From positions 29,114,001 to 29,178,000 of the forward strand of contig NC_135064.1 in the NCBI RefSeq assembly GCF_051401765.1: a stretch of 64,000 bases of DNA, written 5' to 3'. Both the position numbers and the translations under genes were made by a program. The notes beneath the pieces were generated by a model. That model did no database searches. It had not been told where the DNA came from and was given only the letters and a program-made list of their open reading frames with translations. This document shows positions 15,209 to 28,653 of the stretch, piece by piece (position 1 is the first letter of the stretch; every line of letters starts with the position of its first letter). Source of the stretch: Calliopsis andreniformis (lineage: Eukaryota; Arthropoda; Insecta; Hymenoptera; Andrenidae).

Positions 15209-17130
15209 AATGCACGTTAAACGCAACAACATTCGGATCAGCACGTCTACTGTCGATTGGCCAAATTTCAACTAATTTTCTCTGTTTATGCACTTTCTTC
15301 GCCTAAATTGCAGATTTTCAGAAATATGATAAAAGGTAGAAAATGAAATAATTCGAAAAATAAAAGGTTCGAGAAATTCGCATGAAAGTTGATATAAAAA
15401 TGGTTAGACAAAAATGTGATCTGGAAGATTGTTTGCAACACGATATTTGCTAAACCGAAAATCGGATCACTTTTGGTTCCTGTTAACGGTCCGGTTAACG
15501 GTCGAGGAAACGAGAGAAAAACTGTAGCGTGTAAAACACTCGCATCGGTTTTGCGAGACCGATGTCGAACGAAGGTTGGATGTGTGGGCTCGAACCACAT
15601 GGTTTTTGGGACGGCTACATGCTGTTACGTGACCGCAACAACATTTGCAAAGTCGGCCGAGATCATTGTTTTTTCCAACGCGTTTTTATTTCCCTGCACC
15701 GGCTCGAGGGCAGCAAAGCCGAGGCAAGTGGCACGGTTACTTTCCACTTTCTGATTTCCCCTTGTGCTTTTCATCACATTTTCTGCGTTGCCCATCAGCG
15801 GGCTTTCGCGAAAATTCCGTAACGCGCGAGTCACTCGTGCACGGACAAAGTTTCGTGCACGAAACCACTCTGTGATACTCGAAAACCAGAACTGCTCCCA
15901 GATTCTTCTAATTGCATTTACACCAGGATTTTTCTGGGTGCCACTGATGTTCGCCAGCAAGGAAATGCCGCTCATGCAGTTGCAGAATTGCTTTCGGATT
16001 ACGAATATGCTCGTCTAATTTTTTACTGCTTTCTCCCATTTTGCAACAATTTTTTCTACAACTTCCGAAAGCTTTTGCAATAGAAAATTTGTTGCAAGAG
16101 AGCTCGACCAACGAAGGATACTTTCAGAAGACTGCTGCTAATATTCATCAATTAAAATTCTGTATTCATGATTAACTTGTCGGAAAGGTACCCTTGGCTC
16201 CGAACAATAAATTCAATTTAACAAAAGTGAATAAAGCAAACATCGATTCCATCAGCGAGTTTTTATTAATTATCAACCTTGAAAGTTTCATTTAACTACA
16301 GTTTCTCCGAGTAAGCGGAAATCGGCGATGAGAATTGTAATTAACTGACTGATAGCGAGAACAATTACTTTCGCGAGAATTAACGCGATAATAAAGACTT
16401 TCAGAGTAATAAGAGTAGGTAGTCAATAGTTGGACCAATAGTTGGCCGAACAAAACAGAGATTCTAATTAACGAGGAGAGAGTGTGGCCGTTTTAACCCA
16501 GCAATAAATTGCGCGGGTGGACGGGTCCAATAAACAAAGCCACTGTACGAAGAAGAATCAATGACAAAAAAGTAATTGAACCTCGGGCAGATGTACCAAA
16601 CCAGAGCATGCGATTTTCCGCGTTCCGCGATAAATTAAACAGCTCACTAATTTTTCGCAGCTAAATTAATGTTTAACTCTAACTCTAAACTCTAGATACA
16701 AAAATGAGGAAGATGTCTTCAACGGAATGAAAAAACATTGAAATCTATGCTTTGAAAATGAAAAAATAGAGACTTTAAAGAAAGAAATTGTACTTCGCGG
16801 TTACGACATCGATTGAATGGATCTCAAGTCAGAGAACTGAATCTGTTCTCTGAAAAAGTCAACCTCCGTTTGATAAATTCAATGAATAAGAAAAGAACGT
16901 TTCCTTATCGCGAGGTATGTAAGCGTTTTGAAGTAAGCACATATAAATTGTGTATCGACTTACCGTGCAGCAACATGGAAAAGAAGAAAATGCAGATCAT
17001 CCTGGACGGCGTGCACCAGCCGCTCTTATCACCACCATACCGTAAATCCATTCGTACCTCTTTCACAGTCCATCGTTTCAGACACATTTCGCAATATGTA
17101 CCAGTTTCAAAATCGTACCAAGCCGAATGG

Positions 17131-17159
17131 AGTGACGCATCCGACGCGTCCGACGCCTC
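17131..17159. repeat. 9-mer tandem (gacgcntcc), about 3 copies
   Basis: gacgcatcc, gacgcgtcc, gacgcctct in a row; it encodes Ser-Asp-Ala repeats in the overlapping frame. Confidence 0.75.
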
Positions 17160-19369
17160 TCAACAGCAAACACAAACTCGATTCGCGCTCTGAAACAAAC
17201 TCGACGCACTTGTTTTTTCTCTATGTTCTGCATCATTTGCGAGGCTTCGTACAGCTAACCTAGTCTATCAAGATAATAATACAGTAAACAACAGCAAACA
17301 AGAAGCAATTTTAAAGAATTTTCGAGGAACTTGAACAAGGAGTTTACATTACAGGTAAACTCCTATACCAATGATACACGTTAATGCTGCATATGCTGAT
17401 TACATATTGAATAGGATTAGATTGTCATGATGCGCTAAACAGTTGCAATATACGTATTGGGAAGCGCATAATTTAACGATACATTCCGCGTTTCGGTAAT
17501 TGTTCAATTTCACTGATACTAATTGAAGGACAAATATGGATAGAAATTGAAGGCACAAGAAGTATTATGTCGATTGTGGCAACGTGTAGAACAATAATAT
17601 TTGCGATGCAATTTGTAACGGTGAGTGGTTAGTGGGAATGGCACAGCAGCAATTTCACGATGTTTACAATTTCCATTATCTATTCACGGACTTATTACCG
17701 GCTGGTTATTATGCGCGAATGATCAACTTGTTGTACAACACAGTTAAATGCTTCTGTGAAACTCGTCGCGCGCACGCAAATTGAAATCAATCCCGAATAT
17801 AACTCTATCTTCGGTCGGATAATCGCTTAAAAGGTGACGGCTTTAAACGCGAGCAAAACTGTTTAGCCTCAGTTTCCGTGCCCGAAAGCGGCGCGCATTC
17901 AACGGTTTTCGCCATTCAAAATATATCCCTTTCAGATGCGAACCCTGCCAACGTGTGACCACTTCGATCAAAGTGTTCAATCGTTCTTGTCATTTTTATC
18001 GAAATGAAAAACAGTCAGGAGATTCCAAATTATTACCTAGGATACAAGTAAAGTACAATCATTTCTAATGAAAAATTTCAACAAAAAAGGAAACAAAATT
18101 CCATCATTTTTCGTGTGCGTTCGAAAGGAATAGAGTAGCAGTAATATACTTCAAATTTTATATTGATAGTTTTATTAAAATAGCAAATTAAAGAAGAATT
18201 ATATATTATTAGTATCTATATAATAGGAAACGTACTGTTATTACAGAGGTGAAATTGCGTCGATTGGGGCGTTGTGGGAGTGACAATTAATCAACATACG
18301 TCCTATTGTATCCACGTTGTCCCTCGCCTGGACATCTTTCTTGTTTTTCTTTTCGAATACCCACGCAAGTTCAAACATTCCGCGTGAAAGAGTTCATTTT
18401 CGAACGCATAATGAACTAAACAGTCACCGTTGTAGAATAATTACACCCTTCTTCAGTGGAATAGTATTCAATGGAATTTGAACTGATCTATTTAGCTTCT
18501 AAGATAACAAATATGTGAAAAAGAAAAATAGAAAGGGGACAATCACTTTATTGGTGTTTGGTACATGAACTCGCCATGTGAACATCTTGGTAAAGATCAG
18601 CCACTTGATACTTCACCGTTCTAAATCATTTCGAATTGCGCGGGTGGCAAGAACTCAGTCAGGATCATGAAACTGATAGCGAAGAAGACAGTGCCGTAAA
18701 AATGGATGTATACGTGTCAGTCTCGGAACTCACCTGTTCAAATTTTGCCAAAAATATAGATTTTGAGGTTGGGTAACAATCGCGACAACTAAAAAGAATA
18801 TGGAAACGGAAACGAACTATCAAATTTGATTCTCGACATTAGCTGAGAAAATGACTTAAAATTGAGAAAAGACGAATAAAAAAAGAGAGAATGACATTCG
18901 TTGACACGTAACATTCCTTACATGAGAGAATTAATTTACCTTCGATTACTTCCTTCTCCTGCACGAGGAGCATCACTATTTCTACAAAAAATAATGCGAC
19001 TAATGGAACGAAAATTGAAAATTCTAGTACGCGACCGCCTTTATTCACCCACTACTCTTCTAACCTCACTGTTCGTTCCACGTATGATCCATGTCATTCT
19101 ATCCATTCACAATAGAAATTGAATGAGCATTTTTTTTCACGAACATCTCTTCGTCGGTTTCTTCCATAGGAATGCAATTCGAATGAAACCGCGGCGACGA
19201 AGAATTTGTAGCGACTCGATTTCACGTCACAGGTCGGCAAAAGCAACACGCTGTTACGCCAACGGATGCATTCCACTCGTGGTGAGTCGGTCAGCCCACG
19301 TTCTGGCTGTTTCCGTTTTCCTTGAAATGCCACTCATTCGTCAGCCGGTACGCACACTCCGTCGCGTGG

Positions 19370-19870
19370 ACGCGTCCTAGCCCCTGGCCGCGTGTACGTA
19401 CGCATGGCCGATGCCCACGAGAGCCACGTACAGGATAGACTGAAACGGCGCAAATACCGGCGAGCTAGCGAGCCAGAGTGAGACAGAGAGGGGTGCGGGC
19501 TGGCAGATAGGGATGAAAGGTAGAGGGAGCGAGAGAGCCGGTGGTTGGCAAGATGGATAGGCAGATAAGTAGACGGACGAAAGGAGAGTGCGGTGTAGGG
19601 TATGGGTGTAGTCCAAAGAAAATGAGAGAGAGAGAGAGAGAGAGTCGCTATCCTGGTGGAGACCACGATCCAACTGCGCCCGCGCTTAGCTAGATATCAG
19701 CCCCGACCACCAGCGACGTTGGCTCTTACCACCTCCGCCCGCGCGCTCGTTTCGCTCTACGTTGCATCATGCCGCCCGCGCTGCCAATGCTAACGCCAAT
19801 CGATAGCGCTTCTATTATTATTGCGATGATCGACGCTTCGACCATTATGCGCGGCGTCGTATCCGTTGCC
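19370..19870. promoter_or_regulatory. CpG-dense, GA-tract-bearing block, possible promoter region
   Basis: This block is much richer in G, C and CpG than its surroundings (for example cgcccgcgcttag, cctccgcccgcgcgctcg, gcgcggcgtcgtatccg) and contains a GAGA tract at 19624-19644. Similar composition is common at insect promoters and first exons, but I see no coding exon next to it on either strand. The long minus-strand frames here are serine/leucine-rich low-complexity translations of the GA tract and its flanks. The call is an inference from composition only. Confidence 0.25.
19624..19644. repeat. (GA)n microsatellite
   Basis: An uninterrupted run of GA dinucleotides inside the CpG-dense block. 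Confidence 0.95.
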
Positions 19871-22488
19871 TGTTAAATTTGATAGCGCGATTGCTTGCTA
19901 CAATCGCGCGTCCCTGTGGCAGCACTCGATACTCGACAATTACATTGTCGGGATTCCCCTATGCAAACTGCTACGATAACCTTTGCAGTAGTATTTATAC
20001 CGCAGTTTCTTTTCCTCCCGACACGTTTGCACGTTTCAGAGTAATTTCAAATAAAACCTGGTCTTCTTTCGAATTACGTATGTATGAATCGTAGCATCGA
20101 ACAGTCGTAACCGCACGATTCAAATTTCTTTCTCGAGATTATTTCACTGTGTAGAAGCTGCTTCTCACCGTTGCGTCCAATTTAAAGTATATGAATTTTC
20201 AAATTCAATCTCTAACTGCAACCTATGTATTACATAAGATTAGAGTTGTACAATGTTGTTATGTCAACGCATCTAAAGGTTTCATAACGCTTCGGTTGTA
20301 AGTTAAACCAAGTTTCAATAACGACATGTATCGCTATGCAGCCGAAACTGAAACGATACAACAATAACAGTATAGAAACAGTACGTGCTGCGATGTGAGA
20401 TCGGTTGCGTTTTATAATGTGCCATTTCTGAACAATTTTGTCGTTTCATAAGTAGTTGTCGAGTCACAGTTTAGTTTTCTCAATCTAAGTTACTAATTCT
20501 TGTAGAAAGGCTTAATGTCAAAAATTCGTATGAAATGTAACTGACTTCTGACTTATAGAAGTTCAGACGCAGCGATATCAGTAAGTAGAATAAGTCAAGT
20601 CAAACATATTTCACACGCATTTCAGATGCATTTAAAATGCAATTTGGTCATTCTTCATTTTCGTCTTATTTTCGCATGTGGGTAAGCACCTTTTAAAATC
20701 TCCGACACCTGTCACTGAACACTCTCTATATACCGACGTAATAAAGTAGCAGTTTGACTTCTTTGGTCGGCCGTTATGACCAGACTAGATACGCTGCTTT
20801 CACACTCGATGGATTTAAGAGTGTTCTTTCCAGAGATTTAGCCAAAAATTCAGGATAAATCGAACAGCCTAGATACGAAGTAATTTTAGCCGATATTATG
20901 TTTTGTGTCATTATCAATTCCTTTTCATGCTCACGTGATAACAGTACATTTCACACTCTGTGCTCCGGTATCGCTTTTTAGATAAATAGTGCACAATGTA
21001 GATGTTTTGTCTATGTTATATGGAAAATATTTTCGAAAAAGGTGATAGGTAAACTTTTAGTATTTTCATGGAAACTGGCTATTTGGAGTTCCATTTCCCA
21101 GTCATTATTTTAATTAACATGGAGGTATTCCGATCAAATTACAGAAACATCAATTTCCGTGTACCTACTGTACGTTCTCCTGTTCTATCATTTTATTAAT
21201 TTAAAGTGTATTAAAGGCAATCCGAAATATGTGCGCTCAAAACATAAATGCCAGTAAAACATGAAGGGAATCTCACTGGACACCACTTCCAGTGTCATTC
21301 TCCAACTGGGAATGAAATTTTCAATTTGCGTTGGAGGATTATCAGTGAAGGTTACGGGAACAGTTTCCATTTGACGAGATGAATTAGAACCTTTTGCAAA
21401 GGCCAAAAATTGTACGTCCTGAAACCTCTGGATTTATGACTGGTTATTTCAATTTGATACGTGCTTAAATGTTTATTTTCTTTAACATCGTCCAATTTTT
21501 TAGAGGCAAACCCTTTCAAATAATCGGCTTTTAACATTTTACTATTTTCAATTCTTAATGAGTACTTTATGCTACTGTGCACAGAATTATCTGCAAAGAT
21601 ATATTGTTTACTAAACGATATTACCCGTAGTAGTGGAAAGTTTGATATATTTGCTATTAATATTGTATTTTAATGAGAAACGTGACTTTATTAACATAGC
21701 TTGCGATATTCCTGTATTTATTATAGCATAGTTTTGTGGTAGTTGAATGCCATAATAAGTCTTGCCGCGTTCCGTTCTACGTGCGCGAAAAATAGGCTAT
21801 CTCTTTAATAATTCCCTAAAACGGTACTCATTACTTTGCGATGACCTCGTTTAACCGTAAAGGATATTTCACAATTCCCTTCCTCGGGTTCTTGTTCGCA
21901 TACATTTTCTGAAAGCGTAGCTCTCCAGAACCGCGTATATCTCACTGGAAACTCTTCCTTGCACCGCTCGACTTTACTTTTCCGTGTTATTAACAATTTT
22001 TCTCGATAGCTTCATTTCTGACCCAGATAAACCCGTAGATTAATACCTCATTTGTTTTTTTACACTCTAGACTTTTCAACAAATTTATTATACGCAAAAA
22101 GCATAATAAATTAACGCAGAAGATTTTATGCTTCCTATGTCTCGCATGTTCGAGTGCCTTAGAGTCAAGGATAAGAAATAGTGTCGTACCTACACCGTTT
22201 TGCCGTTTTAATTCGATACGTAATTCTATTTCGGTTCTTTCTTAATGGATTGCCCAGTTTGGTTGGGGTTAGTGGTTGGTAAACAGCATCTGACAACAAT
22301 TAAACGCACTAGCACTTAAATGAAGAGAGAGGGGTAAGAGGAAACTTTTGCGGTCGTTGACGAGGAATTAGCTGACAGTCTTTGTGAGACTAACTACGGC
22401 TGGCTTACGTGGGATAGCAACTAGACAAGATCAAGGATCACAACTCGCCAGCCTGTTAACGCTCTTATCTAAGAAAGGGATACTCCAC
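19871..22488. other. Non-coding stretch, no gene seen
   Basis: AT-rich, no recognisable coding exon or repeat family. Confidence 0.45.
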
Positions 22489-22534
22489 GCCGCGCTGTGC
22501 CGCGCCGCGCTGTGCCGCGCCGCGCCGCGCCGCG
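22489..22534. repeat. (gccgc)n pentanucleotide array with interspersed gctgt units
   Basis: Nine pentamers in register: gccgc, gctgt, gccgc, gccgc, gctgt and four gccgc, then a partial unit. The repeated gctgt variant suggests local duplication of a multi-unit block. Confidence 0.93.
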
Positions 22535-24495
22535 TCCTACGGTGTCCGTGACTCGACTATCCGAAAGTTTAGCAGTTTGCAACGACTCGTAAAATGTCCA
22601 AGGTGTTGAGAGAGTAGAGTTACCAGAATATGCGAACGGAGCTGTGTTTTGCATGTGTCCTACATGGAAGCAACGCCTTCCTTCAAATGCTAAATATTTG
22701 TGGTACGTTACTGCAAACAATTGTCGTTACGTATTTTATTATAAAATATAGTAGTATAAATTTTATTAGATAGATATAAGGTTGAATAAATTCAGTTGAG
22801 AAACTTTTTTTATATCCTATGAACTAAAAAGATATTTCACATTTCCGTGCACGGAAAGGAAAGAATATTTGCTTTTTATTTGGAGCACAGAATTTATTCG
22901 ATCGATTTTGGAAAGTGGATGTACTGTTCGTTTTGTTCGATGCATTGTTCCCTTTTTCCAATGTGTTCTTCACTGTTATACGCTCTAGGATAAAAAGGTT
23001 TAACATTGAAACCGATTCAATTGTTCTTACCATTTTTAAGTTTCTGCCATTAGAAGTAACTCCGAATGAGTAATTCCAGTTTTGTTTTGACACAGGACAG
23101 TAGGTTGACCCGTTGAATTTCACACTGTTTCAAATAACCCAGCTTTCCGTATTTTACTATTCGAAATACTGTGCTATGAAAAGTCCACTTTCTGGATTTA
23201 AATATATAACGTTATATAGTTACTAAAAATTCTAGCGAAATTGATCATTATAAATTGGGTGGTATTATTGTGGATATCTGTTAGAAAAAAACAATAGATG
23301 GTGCCAAAGCTGAAAACTTGTTAGATGTTCGTTTCTAATGGACGGATGATACTGTCGTAACCTAATAAGCTTAATGTTGTTATGCAAATTTGCGCTACAC
23401 GAGTTCCCAAACAATTTAGTATCGGACAACGCGTGAACGGTACACGGTACTTACCCTTTTGCGTTGCGTAATAAGATTAACGTATGTAGTTCAAATAAAA
23501 GGTTTCGACTACGTTAAATATTTTTGAAATTAATAGAGAAATTTTTTAAAATCATATAACGTATTGTAACTCTAACGATCAACTTGGGACATCTCCCTGT
23601 CAAAACTAAATTCTTGGTTATAAACTTTTATGAGTTTCATTTATTAAAATTATCTACCGCGTTTTTAAGTATTTATTGACTATCCAAATGAATAATTATA
23701 TATTTTAAAATTGTAGAAGCTGCAGAAATACTGCAGTAACATTATCCTTCTGGTGAAATAATTAGATAGACTTTAGCCGAACATACCTCATTCGCCTCAT
23801 TAAATAATCGCGATGTGTATAATAGAGGAGCTCGTTATTCGCAGAATTGAAGCGAGAAAAACGATTGAGTTTAATTCGATAACCACTTCGCTTAACGCGA
23901 TGCATTATGGGTACGCTCTTGTTTCGGAATTTAATGCGACAAAACGTAATTTAAAACTGAATAGAATAGAATAGAATAAAAACATAATAGAGTAATAAAG
24001 AGAAGAAGAAAAGTGAGGATGAGTTTGGCCAAAAGCAAGAGGAATCACATTGTGGATAGAAGGTACACGTTCACTTGAAAGTTTGAAATAACAGCTGTCC
24101 TACTCTCAGGAGCAGCCGTAAAGAAGAAAAGTAGAAACGGTAAGTCATAGACAGACGTATCAGTGTCGAAAAGGAAGCGTATCCTGAAAATGAATTTTTA
24201 CAGGAACTTACTCGAATAGTTGTAAGAGCATCGAGAGAGCGTAGACATTTGCAAGTGTAAATAGTTAAGTAGCAGTAAGGTACATAACGAAACTCCTCGA
24301 AACGACAATCTGTTTTGAGCGAGAGTTGTAACTTCTCGCGCGTCGCGAAGCACGGAAGCACGGAGCAAGCTTGGCGACAGATGGCGTTCGCCAAGAATGC
24401 TCGGATTTCCACGAGCCGTGATATAATTGGCCGACTCGACGAGGTCAGGCCGCAAATACAAAGCAGCTGCGTTTACACGCTTAAGTTGGAACCAG
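22535..24495. other. Non-coding stretch between two GC-rich arrays
   Basis: AT-rich with a short ATAGA tandem at 23960-23978. No gene recognised. Confidence 0.45.
23960..23978. repeat. Short (ATAGA)n tandem
   Basis: Almost four copies of the AT-rich pentamer. Confidence 0.8.
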
Positions 24496-24556
24496 ACGCG
24501 GCGCGGCGCGGCGCGGCGCGGCGCGACGGGACGCGACGCGACGCGGCGCGACGCGG
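24496..24556. repeat. Mixed acgcg/gcgcg pentanucleotide array, 12 units
   Basis: Units in order: acgcg, five gcgcg, acggg, three acgcg, gcgcg, acgcg. It is the longest array of the GC-rich pentamer family in the window; Arg/Ala-rich frames on both strands are its translations. Confidence 0.93.
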
Positions 24557-27500
24557 TAATGCGGACGTCGTTGCAGTAACTCGTGCCATCGGGCTGTTCT
24601 CTCGTTGCTCCATCCTGCCTCCTCTGGTGCTCCTAGCTTTTACGGCTTTTCCGTGATACGAGTCATCCAACCGTGAGTAGGAGTGGAGAAGGTGATTGCG
24701 AAGGAATGAAAAAATACTTGGCATTCCAAGACTTTATGAAGTCGTCGAAAGATGGTAAGCCGTCGGCGTAGTGGCGAGAGATCTTCTCAGATGTCGACTA
24801 TCCTGAAACGGGACTAGCTCAACTGTAGTCGAATCTCTTTCTAATTGATTTCTATTTAGACAGAGTGTAAACCAACTGCACATTCGAGAAGAGACGGTAA
24901 CATGATCGTTAAGAATAGATCATTTACTTACACGGTTTGAATATAAATGACGTCGGCGATGGTAACAATGCTGTCCGCGTTTCTCATTTTCCTGTAACGT
25001 GCCGCATAAGAAAGAAATTGAAAATGAAAAATGAGAGACAGAAGTCGATGATAACGCATCGCGTGGAAAGAGAAACGATGATATCCGAATGAGACAGGAA
25101 AGTAGCTCGTTTTCTTTATAAATGGATTAGGTCACTATTGTCCAGGTGCTCGAAGATAATCCTATGCATACCGAGTCGTAATCCAACAGTCACAGCCCGA
25201 GAATAAATCCCTCGCCACTCTAAATGCTAATGAGCCTCGCGTGAACGATACTTTTACATTGTTTCCGAGTAAACCGATGAAACAGATAGGAGCCACAACC
25301 CATTATGTTCTGTGTACATAATGGGCATATTTCTTTTCGTTACCTCAGTGTTTGTCTCTTAACGAGTTTGATGTCTGAAATGTACCTTCCTTCGTCTGTA
25401 CAGGTACATATATGTTATGAAACTGAATTGCTTGACGGTAAGAACTGGTAAATCTACGACACTGAATGCGAGAGACAAAAGTATGGAACCAACTCGGTTT
25501 GATAAGAATGAATGTTTGGATTGGGCGTTGCGTTTCGTTAACAGCAGCGTGCTCGAGAAAGGCTGCGCATGGGCCAGCGCAGAAAGTGCGCGCGGTCGGG
25601 CTGAAATCAATCTGTCTCGGGAAACTGGGTGCAACGTCCTACATCCTACCTATATGTGTAGTCATTACACTTAATGTTTTCGCTGGATTCGCGAAGCGGT
25701 TTGCTGAAAAGTTGGACAGGAGCGGCAGGTCTGCAGAGCCGACACGCGATAGCTTAGAAGATTTTTGCACGCGATCATCGGGCCTGTGTTTCTGTTTGAA
25801 GATCCACCCAAGCCCGAGGGACTACATGTGCATCACCGCAAACATAACCAGCGGTTGTCATGAAGAAAACCGTGTTACGAAGACTCGTGTAGAAACGTAA
25901 CGCGAATTAGCCACGTCTACCTCGGGCTGAAATAGCAGGATGAAGCGCAGACTCGTTACCTACCGAGCTTTTTTCTCGGCAAAGCACGACAGCTGCTGCA
26001 ACGAGTGACAAATTGCCCGAAGGTAGGCTGGCAAATAAATATTGCCAGTTCAAAATCATCCGGCCATCTCTTTTCTTATCTCTCCTATTTATACGTTTGC
26101 AAGTTCGCACATACGTAGGAAAGATGAAATACGGAGAAAAGAGGTTAATTTAAAGGCTGTACCCGGTATACGTAGTCCGTCGAGCGAGCGCATGATTTTC
26201 TCGCTACCGTAATTAGTCGACAAATCATTTGAAAAGAATCGTGAGAAAGGATCCTCGGAAGTTTCTGAAAAGTAGCACAATTAAGATAATTAATAAAAAG
26301 CTAGCTGCGAGTAGGTGTGACGCGTAACGAGCTTTCGTACGGACATTGAATCTTTTTGCAACTTTTAAATGAGAACGTTCCTTGTGACCTACAAAAATGA
26401 GTGAAATAATTAAAGTCTAGGAATTACTCAACCAACGTACCGTATTAAAAAGTCGCTTGATAAACGATTCTCTTCCGCGCTACTGCTGCTGTTGTTTCGA
26501 TTATTAAAAACTTTTCAGGACCGACAAGTTTTCGTCGGGCTGTTTGATAAAGAAACAACCGGAGCATGCAAACGAATTCTTTTACAGTAGCTGATAATGT
26601 GATGTGCGTACAGTATAGGTATTTTAAGAAATGAACCAGAGATATATCGCTTTGTAGTTTGCGCCAAACACGAAACAACGTTACCTCGCATTATTCTTGT
26701 TACTTGCTATTATAGCTACTACTCCTTAAATTATGTAAAGGAGAGGTGGCGATGTTTACGGGACCCACTAAATTCTGTTGCGCCTTTTCTCCTTTTCCCC
26801 TAGACGCACTTTCCTTTGCTTATAGCGCGTATCAAATTATTTAATTCAAACATGTCTACGTATATCAATCTTGAAAAGATTAACTCGTACTTTCTGTTTC
26901 AATAATTTATGCTTCAATTACTAACTTGTTATAGAATCGTATGTAGATACCTTATTGTTAAGTCATTTTCACATATGTACATATATCCGCAAAGATACTT
27001 CTTTAGAACAATTATTCTTGCAAAATACATATTAACGCAGTAAGTATTTTTATTAAGTATGTAACACACGATTAAACATTGATAGCGAAATCGTCCTAAA
27101 CAGGGACATTTTTCCGAAACTATTAAATCGCAAATGTGTTTACAACTTGTTAACGAACAATTATAAATGTTAATAATCTGCACGGGTCACTGCGTGAAAT
27201 CAAGCGTGGAAACAATATGTGTTACAATAATTATTGCGTGAAAATGTTCAATCTCGACCAGCTATTAAGCGTTAAAAGAAAGTATATTAAAAGTTGAAAG
27301 AAGAAATAACCAATTGAAGGGTAAATGATAAGCGTTTGGGAAATTAATTATCGTAGGGACATTTAAAAAGATCATAAGGGATAGATTAGGCGCGAAAGTA
27401 TGGTGAAAATGGTGAAACTGCAGAAACGGTGAGGGGAAATCGTCGGTAGTCTTTGAATTGCTCAAGATTACGTTTTGCAGGCCGCGCAGTTTCTCCGGTT

Positions 27501-28627
27501 CCGTGGGCTTGATAAATGCTCGAAGGAAAAAACGAAGCCAGGACCTTTAATTTTTCACTGGCGCGGAAAAGAACGAGGTTGCTCTGAATAACGTGGTATA
27601 TGAGATCCAAGAGTCACACAGCGTCGGCGAGAGGAGAAGAAACAGCCGTGAGATGAGAAAAATTCTTATAAATCCTGCTAACGACCAAGCATCGATTTTA
27701 TGCTCGTGCTAATACGAAAACGCGATGCCCTTCCTCCCTTCACGGAGAAAAAACCTGAATGATCGTCGATGCTGATTTTTCACAAACTAAAGGACGCCTA
27801 GTTCAATTGTTGCCCATTACACGAGAACATCCCTCTTACTTTTCTGTCTTTCCTCGTTATCTTCAATTCTATCTGTTTAAGCGGTCCCTGATCTTTCAAC
27901 AAGTTACATCAACTTCCAAACTCATCATTATTTTCATTCTTGTTGGATGTATTTTTTCTACAGAATTAATGAAAATGTTTAACGGTGGCATCTCGAAAGC
28001 AATGCAATTTTCTTGAGAGATAAACGCAAGGAAGGAACGGTTTCCATAGGATTTCTTGGCACCAAGCAACCAGGCCTCTTCCTCTTTATCTAAAGAGTAA
28101 GAAAACAATGGCAACGGACAGAGTGGGAGAATTCGCTATAAAGAGCTGATATTTGAACCTAACTTCTACGTTAGAGCACAAATGTTATTCCGGCAGTCTC
28201 GTTAAAAAATGAAGTAGCCTTATTATTATAGACGAAAGCAGGAGAAGACTGGTAAGAGGTAGAGGACTCCTGTAAAAACTGTTGAAAGAACGAAGGTATG
28301 CAACGAAGCAACTTAGCTGGGGTTGTTAAAGAATTTGTTTTCGGTCCGGTTTCGGGCAATAGTGTCCAGATCTGTTCGTAAGACGAGTGACGGTGCGCGA
28401 CGAGGTGAAACGAGAGAAAGAGGGTTCTCAGGGGATCGGGGGAAGAGAGAAGAGAAAAGCATCTTCTGGTGGCTCCGGCCACGAACAATTCGCTTCGTTT
28501 AACCGGACTGGCTGCTGGACGATGGCCAAGCGGTATCACACAGACGTTTGCTGCTCTTTTGAACGTCAGTTATGAGTCTTTCAAATTGCATCAAACCTCT
28601 ACAATAGCTCCTATCCCGAACGTTCTC

Positions 28628-28653
28628 CCTCTCTTTCCCCCTCTCTTTCCCCC
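28628..28653. repeat. Pyrimidine-rich duplication (ccctctctttc)
   Basis: Two adjacent copies of an approximately 11-nt C/T-rich unit. Confidence 0.75.

Larger units (their letters stand above)
10685..19369. other. Non-coding stretch, no gene seen
   Basis: No supported gene. It contains a pyrimidine-rich then purine-rich stretch at about 12,730-12,890, a heptamer repeat at 15179-15208, a 9-mer repeat at 17131-17159 and a small perfect hairpin at 17338-17364. The 126-codon frame at 16813-17193 has no recognisable domain. Confidence 0.45.

Noticed and set aside
15583..15599. tRNA T-arm-like sequence on the minus strand (tgtgg, loop ttcgagc, ccaca)
   Set aside because: No complementary acceptor stem, D-arm or anticodon arm can be formed at the right distance upstream on that strand.
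16813..17193. 126-codon open frame on the plus strand ending in Ser-Asp-Ala repeats
   Set aside because: No recognisable domain; the repeat comes from a local 9-mer tandem.
19334..19673. Ser/Leu-rich frames of 98-110 codons on the minus strand
   Set aside because: Low-complexity translation of the GA tract and CpG-rich flanks in two overlapping frames; no conserved motif.
25466..25900. 144-codon open frame on the plus strand
   Set aside because: No domain recognised, and another frame overlaps it in the same locally GC-richer patch.
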